Positions 60,162 to 64,000 of a stretch of DNA of 64,000 nt are shown here, piece after piece. Below the pieces are notes generated by a model, which saw only the letters and a list, made by a program, of their open reading frames with translations, did not search any database and had not been told where the DNA came from. A program made the translations under genes and the position numbers. Origin of the DNA: Streptomyces mobaraensis (GTDB lineage: Bacteria; Actinomycetota; Actinomycetes; Streptomycetales; Streptomycetaceae); the NCBI RefSeq assembly GCF_020099395.1, contig NZ_CP083590.1, forward strand, positions 620,001-684,000, in the 5' to 3' direction. Each line of letters begins with the position of its first letter. Position 1 is the first letter of the stretch.

Positions 60162-62675
60162 GTGACCCTTATCGATCAGATGCCGAGCCATGCCGACCCC
60201 GATGCCCTCTTCGAGGCCTTCTCGACCTGGGCCGAGGAGCGGGGCATCACGCTGTACCCCGCCCAGGAGGAGGCGCTGATCGAGGTGGTCTCCGGGGCGA
60301 ACGTGATCCTTTCCACACCGACCGGCTCGGGCAAGAGCCTGGTGGCGGCGGGGGCTCACTTCACGGCCCTCGCCAACGACCAGGTGACCTTCTACACCGC
60401 GCCGATCAAGGCGCTGGTGTCGGAGAAGTTCTTCGACCTCTGCAAGATCTTCGGTACCGAGAACGTCGGCATGCTCACCGGCGACGCCTCGGTGAACGCC
60501 GACGCCCCGGTGATCTGCTGCACGGCGGAGGTACTGGCCTCCATCGCCCTGCGCGACGGCAAGGACGCCGACATCGGCCAGGTCGTGATGGACGAGTTCC
60601 ACTTCTACGCGGAGCCGGACCGCGGCTGGGCATGGCAGATCCCGCTGCTGGAGCTCCCCCAGGCCCAGTTCGTGCTGATGTCGGCGACGCTCGGTGACGT
60701 GTCCCGGTTCGAGGAGGACCTGACGCGCCGCACCGGCCGGCCCACCGCGGTGGTGCGCTCGGCGACCCGGCCCGTCCCCCTGTCGTACGAGTACCGCACG
60801 ACGCCGTTGACGGAGACGCTGACCGAGCTCCTCCAGACCCGGCAGGCGCCGGTCTACATCGTCCACTTCACGCAGGCGGCGGCCGTCGAACGGGCGCAGG
60901 CGCTGATGAGCATCAACATGTGCTCGCGCGAGGAGAAGGACGAGATCGCCAAGCTGATCGGCAACTTCCGGTTCACGACCAAGTTCGGCCGGAACCTTTC
61001 CCGGTTCGTCAAGCACGGCATCGGCGTGCACCACGCGGGCATGCTGCCGAAGTACCGGCGGCTGGTGGAGCGGCTGGCCCAGGCCGGACTGCTGAAGGTG
61101 ATCTGCGGTACGGACACCCTGGGCGTGGGCGTCAACGTGCCCATCCGCACGGTGCTGTTCACGGCCCTCACCAAGTACGACGGACAGCGGGTGCGCACGC
61201 TGCGGGCGCGGGAGTTCCACCAGATCGCGGGCCGCGCCGGGCGGGCCGGCTTCGACACCGCGGGCTTCGTCGTCGCTCAGGCCCCGGACCACGTCGTCGA
61301 GAACGAGAAGGCGCTGGCGAAGGCGGGCGACGACCCGAAGAAGCGCCGCAAGGTGGTCCGCAAGAAGGCTCCGGAGGGCTTCGTCGGCTGGACCGAGAAC
61401 ACCTTCGAGAAACTCATCGCCTCCGAGCCCGAGCAGCTCACCTCCCGCTTCCGGGTCACGCACGCGATGCTGCTGGCGGTCATCGCCCGGCCGGGCAACG
61501 CCTTCGAGGCGATGCGCCGGCTCCTGGAGGACAACCACGAGCCGCGGAAGAACCAGCTCCGGCACATCCGCCGGGCCATCGCCATCTACCGCTCGCTGCT
61601 GGACGGCGGTGTGGTGGAGCGCCTCGACGAGCCCGACGCCGAGGGCCGCATCGTCCGGCTGACGGTGGACCTCCAGTCGGACTTCGCCCTCAACCAGCCG
61701 CTGTCCACCTTCGCCCTCGCCTCGTTCGAGCTGCTGGACCCGGAGTCGCCGTCCTACGCGCTCGACATGGTGTCGGTCGTGGAGTCGACGCTGGACGACC
61801 CCCGGCAGATCCTCGCCGCGCAGCAGAACAAGGCGCGCGGCGAGGCGGTCGCGGAGATGAAGGCCGAGGGCGTCGAGTACGAGGAGCGGATGGAGCGGCT
61901 GATGGACGTCAGCTACCCCAAGCCGCTCGAGGAGCTGCTGACGCACGCCTACGACGTCTACCGCAAGAGCCACCCGTGGGTGGGCGACCACCCGCTGTCG
62001 CCCAAGTCCGTCATCCGCGACATGTACGAACGGGCGATGACCTTCACGGAGTTCACCTCCTACTACGACCTGGCGCGCACCGAGGGGATCGTGCTGCGCT
62101 ACCTGGCGAGCGCGTACAAGGCGCTGGACCACACCGTGCCGGACGACCTGAAGTCGGACGACTTCGAGGACCTGATCGCCTGGCTGGGCGAGATGGTGCG
62201 GCAGGTGGACTCCAGCCTGCTGGACGAGTGGGAGCAGCTCGCGAACCCGGAGGTGGAGACGGCCGAGGAGGCCCAGGAGCGCGCCGACCAGGTCAAGCCG
62301 GTCACGGCCAACGCCCGCGCCTTCCGGGTGCTGGTCCGCAACGCGCTGTTCCGCCGCGTCGAGCTGGCCGCTCTCGACCGGGTCGGCGAACTCGGCGAGA
62401 TGGACGCCGAGTCCGGCTGGGACGAGGAGCGCTGGGGCGCCGCGATGGACGCCTACTGGGACGAGTACGAGGAGCTGGGCACCGGCCCCGACGCGCGCGG
62501 GCCCAAGCTGCTGCGCATCGAGGAGAAGCCGGAGGACGGCCTTTGGCGCGTCCGCCAGACCTTCGCCGACCCGAACGGCGACCACGACTGGGGCATCTCG
62601 GCCGAGGTGGACCTGGCGGCGTCGGACGAGGAGGGCCGCGCGGTGATCCGCGTCATGGACGTGGGCCAGCTCTGA
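60162..62675 (+). CDS. Ski2-like DExH-box RNA helicase
   Basis: The 837-residue protein has a full superfamily 2 core: Q-motif-like YPAQEEALIEVVSG, motif I TPTGSGKS (Lys58), motif Ia APIKALVSEKF, motif II DEFH (144-147), motif III MSATLGD, motif V DTLGVGVNVP and motif VI QIAGRAGRAG. This is the Ski2/HelY group. The C-terminal half (400-837) is a DUF3516-type region with KKRRKVVRKKAPEGFVGWTENTF and an acidic end. A GTG at 60162 with GGGGG upstream begins VTLIDQMPSHADPDALF. It probably remodels structured RNA or nucleic acids in stress; the substrate is unproven. Confidence 0.92.
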   Translation: MTLIDQMPSHADPDALFEAFSTWAEERGITLYPAQEEALIEVVSGANVILSTPTGSGKSLVAAGAHFTALANDQVTFYTAPIKALVSEKFFDLCKIFGTENVGMLTGDASVNADAPVICCTAEVLASIALRDGKDADIGQVVMDEFHFYAEPDRGWAWQIPLLELPQAQFVLMSATLGDVSRFEEDLTRRTGRPTAVVRSATRPVPLSYEYRTTPLTETLTELLQTRQAPVYIVHFTQAAAVERAQALMSINMCSREEKDEIAKLIGNFRFTTKFGRNLSRFVKHGIGVHHAGMLPKYRRLVERLAQAGLLKVICGTDTLGVGVNVPIRTVLFTALTKYDGQRVRTLRAREFHQIAGRAGRAGFDTAGFVVAQAPDHVVENEKALAKAGDDPKKRRKVVRKKAPEGFVGWTENTFEKLIASEPEQLTSRFRVTHAMLLAVIARPGNAFEAMRRLLEDNHEPRKNQLRHIRRAIAIYRSLLDGGVVERLDEPDAEGRIVRLTVDLQSDFALNQPLSTFALASFELLDPESPSYALDMVSVVESTLDDPRQILAAQQNKARGEAVAEMKAEGVEYEERMERLMDVSYPKPLEELLTHAYDVYRKSHPWVGDHPLSPKSVIRDMYERAMTFTEFTSYYDLARTEGIVLRYLASAYKALDHTVPDDLKSDDFEDLIAWLGEMVRQVDSSLLDEWEQLANPEVETAEEAQERADQVKPVTANARAFRVLVRNALFRRVELAALDRVGELGEMDAESGWDEERWGAAMDAYWDEYEELGTGPDARGPKLLRIEEKPEDGLWRVRQTFADPNGDHDWGISAEVDLAASDEEGRAVIRVMDVGQL

Positions 62676-62687
62676 CGCCCGCCGTTG

Positions 62688-62733
62688 CCGCCGCCCGGAC
62701 CCTGCCCCGACACGGGCCGGGTCCGGGCGGCGG
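62688..62733 (+). terminator. Hairpin after the helicase gene
   Basis: CCGCCGCCCGGACC pairs with its exact complement across an 18-nt loop, 12 bp after the stop codon. It should end the helicase transcript before the next gene's own promoter. Confidence 0.7.
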
Positions 62734-62799
62734 TGGCACAGGGGAGGAGGGGGCGGGCGGTCGCGCCGCTCGCGATGATCTTCACTCTGCGTACCGTAA

Positions 62800-62816
62800 A
62801 GGACAGCCACTGTCCT
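62800..62816. promoter_or_regulatory. Palindrome upstream of the Rossmann oxidoreductase gene
   Basis: AGGACAGCCACTGTCCT has perfect 7-bp arms and a 3-nt centre. It lies 53 bp before the start codon in a sequence with TACCGTAAAGGACA just before it. A dimeric repressor site is plausible; no regulator gene is adjacent in the window. Confidence 0.55.
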
Positions 62817-62869
62817 ACATCCTTCCTACCGTGGGAATCACCCAAGGGACAAAACAGGAGGATTCCCCT

Positions 62870-63583
62870 ATGAAGATCGCTGTTCTCGGTACCGGTGGCG
62901 GCGCGCGGGCCCATATCGCCCGGCTCGCCGGGCTCGGGCACGAGGTGCACGTCGGCACGCGCGACCCGGAGGCGACGCTCGCCCGCACCGAGCCCGACAT
63001 GATGGGCGCCCCGCCGTTCGGCACCTGGCTCGCCGACCACCCGGGCGTCGAGCTGCACACCTTCGCCGACGCCGCCGAGCGGGCGCCCGAGCTGGTCGTC
63101 AACGGCATCGACGGCCACAACGCGGTCGCCGCCCTGTCCGCGGCCGAGGAGCAGCTGGCGGGCAAGACGCTCGCCGATTACGCCGTCCCGTTCGTCTACA
63201 ACCCTGACGTCCAACATCCCTGGCCGACGCCGTGGGGCTCGATGCCGAAGCTCGACCCGTGCGACACCGACAGCCTCGCCGAGCGGATCCAGCGCGCCCT
63301 GCCGCGGACGAAGGTCGTCAAGGCGTTCGTCACCCAGGAGCAGGACACCGTCGTCGACCCCAAGGCCGTCGGCGGGGGCGACCACACCATGTTCGTGGCG
63401 GGGGACCACGCCGATGCCAAGGCGACCGTCACCGACCTGCTGAGGGCCTACGGCTGGACCGACGTCCTCGACCTGGGCCCGCTGGTCTCCGCCCGCGGCA
63501 TGGAGATGTACGCCCACATGCACTCCGCCATCGGCTTCGCCCTCGGTTTCGGCACCCCCTTCGGGATCAAGGTCGTCCGCTGA
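62870..63583 (+). CDS. NAD(P)-binding oxidoreductase, F420/ProC-like
   Basis: The 237-residue protein starts MKIAVLGTGGGARAHIARLAGLGHEVHVGTRD, a Rossmann motif ending in Thr-Arg-Asp that suggests NADP. It continues PELVVNGIDGHNAVAAL and TKVVKAFVTQEQDTVVDP, then HTMFVAGDHADAKATVTDLL and ends in HMHSAIGFALGFGTPFGIKV. It is the same superfamily as the protein at 54883-55536. AGGAGG 7 nt before the ATG is the best ribosome-binding site in the region. Function is unassigned; reductive or redox defence roles are possible. Confidence 0.85.
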   Translation: MKIAVLGTGGGARAHIARLAGLGHEVHVGTRDPEATLARTEPDMMGAPPFGTWLADHPGVELHTFADAAERAPELVVNGIDGHNAVAALSAAEEQLAGKTLADYAVPFVYNPDVQHPWPTPWGSMPKLDPCDTDSLAERIQRALPRTKVVKAFVTQEQDTVVDPKAVGGGDHTMFVAGDHADAKATVTDLLRAYGWTDVLDLGPLVSARGMEMYAHMHSAIGFALGFGTPFGIKVVR

Positions 63584-64000
63584 TCCGCCCGGACGCGGAC
63601 CGCCTTCGCGCGCCCACGTCCGCGGGACACCGCCGCGCCGGCCGCCCGGCCCTCCGCCGCCGGGAAAGTCCCGGCACCGTGCGTGACCACCCGGCGGAAC
63701 GCTCCCGGCGAGCCGACGCTCCGGGCCGTCCGCCCCGCGCGAGGAGCCGGTCGAGAACCCGCCACACGGAGCGCAGGCCACCGGGGGCGGCCGGCTGAGC
63801 GGGGACACCGGCGCCGAGTACGTCGCGTCCCGCGCGCGGGACACGGGTGCCGCCCGACGGGCGCGGATCCGACGCCGCGCCACCGGCCGCCGGGGCCGCG
63901 GTCGCGGTCGCGGCCGCCTGTTCCCGTTCGCCCGCGCCCGGCCCGCCCGCCGGTGCGGGTGTGGGTGCAGGCAGTGGCACCCGTTCGCCCGGGGCGGCAT
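63567..64000 (-). CDS. Probable C-terminal part of a leftward gene, cut by window edge
   Basis: One minus-strand frame stays open from the window edge to a stop at 63567, overlapping the 3' end of the convergent oxidoreductase gene by 17 bp. It reads like an Ala/Pro/Gly-rich linker (PLPAPTPAPAGGPGAGEREQ, then AAATATAAPAAGGAASDPRP) followed by GLRSVWRVLDRLLARGG and an Arg-rich tail. Third positions are G/C-rich over the first 90 codons. No domain is recognised and the reading frame is uncertain. Confidence 0.4.
   Translation of the reverse strand, partial: AAPGERVPLPAPTPAPAGGPGAGEREQAAATATAAPAAGGAASDPRPSGGTRVPRAGRDVLGAGVPAQPAAPGGLRSVWRVLDRLLARGGRPGASARRERSAGWSRTVPGLSRRRRAGRPARRCPADVGARRRSASGRISGRP

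Noticed and set aside
56118..62810. A 2230-codon open frame on the minus strand
   Set aside because: It is several unrelated pieces: the real FAD monooxygenase (56118-57725) followed by frames opposite the hypothetical, YdjM and helicase genes. Beyond 57725 the sequence is Arg/Pro/His-rich with no family resemblance.

Overview
The window is a high-GC actinobacterial chromosome segment, almost certainly Streptomyces. Codon third positions are overwhelmingly G or C, GTG and TTG starts are frequent, many genes are joined by 4-bp ATGA or GTGA overlaps, and the gene content is typical of the genus: XRE-cupin/EamA pair, TVP38 and DedA proteins, LutABC, a tuf paralog, paired ABC exporters and many TetR, MarR, Lrp and HxlR regulators. 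I found no rRNA, tRNA, CRISPR array, intact insertion sequence or replication origin.

Layout. 1-1900: remains of an integrative element (start of an XRE-type HTH gene and a large serine integrase broken by a one-base frameshift). 2000-10660: housekeeping and accessory genes (GNAT, YbaK-like protein, XRE-cupin regulator divergent from an EamA transporter, hexapeptide acyltransferase, gamma carbonic anhydrase, DedA protein, hotdog thioesterase, Pro/Gln-rich membrane protein, spermidine-synthase-like protein, very divergent EF-Tu paralog). 11280-18620: a compact putative biosynthetic locus. A leftward coupled operon (luciferase-like monooxygenase, SAM methyltransferase, MFS exporter) faces a rightward operon (fused PabA-PabB aminodeoxychorismate synthase, PobA-like aromatic hydroxylase) across a 640-bp region that holds a palindrome and a 27-codon leader ORF. 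18620-19160: non-coding region with an 8-bp repeat in 17 copies. 19160-26220: TVP38 membrane protein, two small proteins, and a giant CtpI-like P-type ATPase with a ~240-residue low-complexity insertion.

26220-41840: SRPBCC-MarR pair, TetR regulator, FprA-like ferredoxin reductase, alpha/beta hydrolase, uracil-DNA glycosylase, GlcNAc-kinase-like protein, CbiX-like protein, beta-propeller lactonase divergent from a FUSC protein, Lrp regulator, D,D-carboxypeptidase, YjbQ, GNAT divergent from TetR, flavin monooxygenase. 41945-45180: lutABC L-lactate oxidation operon. 45300-54670: SGNH hydrolase, ABC exporter divergent from a MarR regulator, secreted PNGase-A-like protein, and a heterodimeric ABC exporter whose two halves have complementary motif losses. 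54880-63580: F420-reductase-like protein divergent from an HxlR regulator around a 26-bp perfect palindrome, aromatic-type FAD monooxygenase, an unknown 434-residue protein, YdjM-like membrane protein, Ski2-like DExH helicase, and a second Rossmann oxidoreductase with its own palindrome. The right edge has the probable tail of a leftward gene.

The most promising candidate for something undescribed is the 11.3-18.6 kb locus. Its first enzyme keeps the PIKGT motif of aminodeoxychorismate synthases. Its second keeps the residues PobA uses to bind a 4-substituted benzoate. This suggests a route from chorismate through 4-aminobenzoate to 4-amino-3-hydroxybenzoate, followed by oxidation, methylation and export. 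Also notable are the EF-Tu paralog lacking the catalytic histidine, the interrupted P-type ATPase and the asymmetric ABC exporter.
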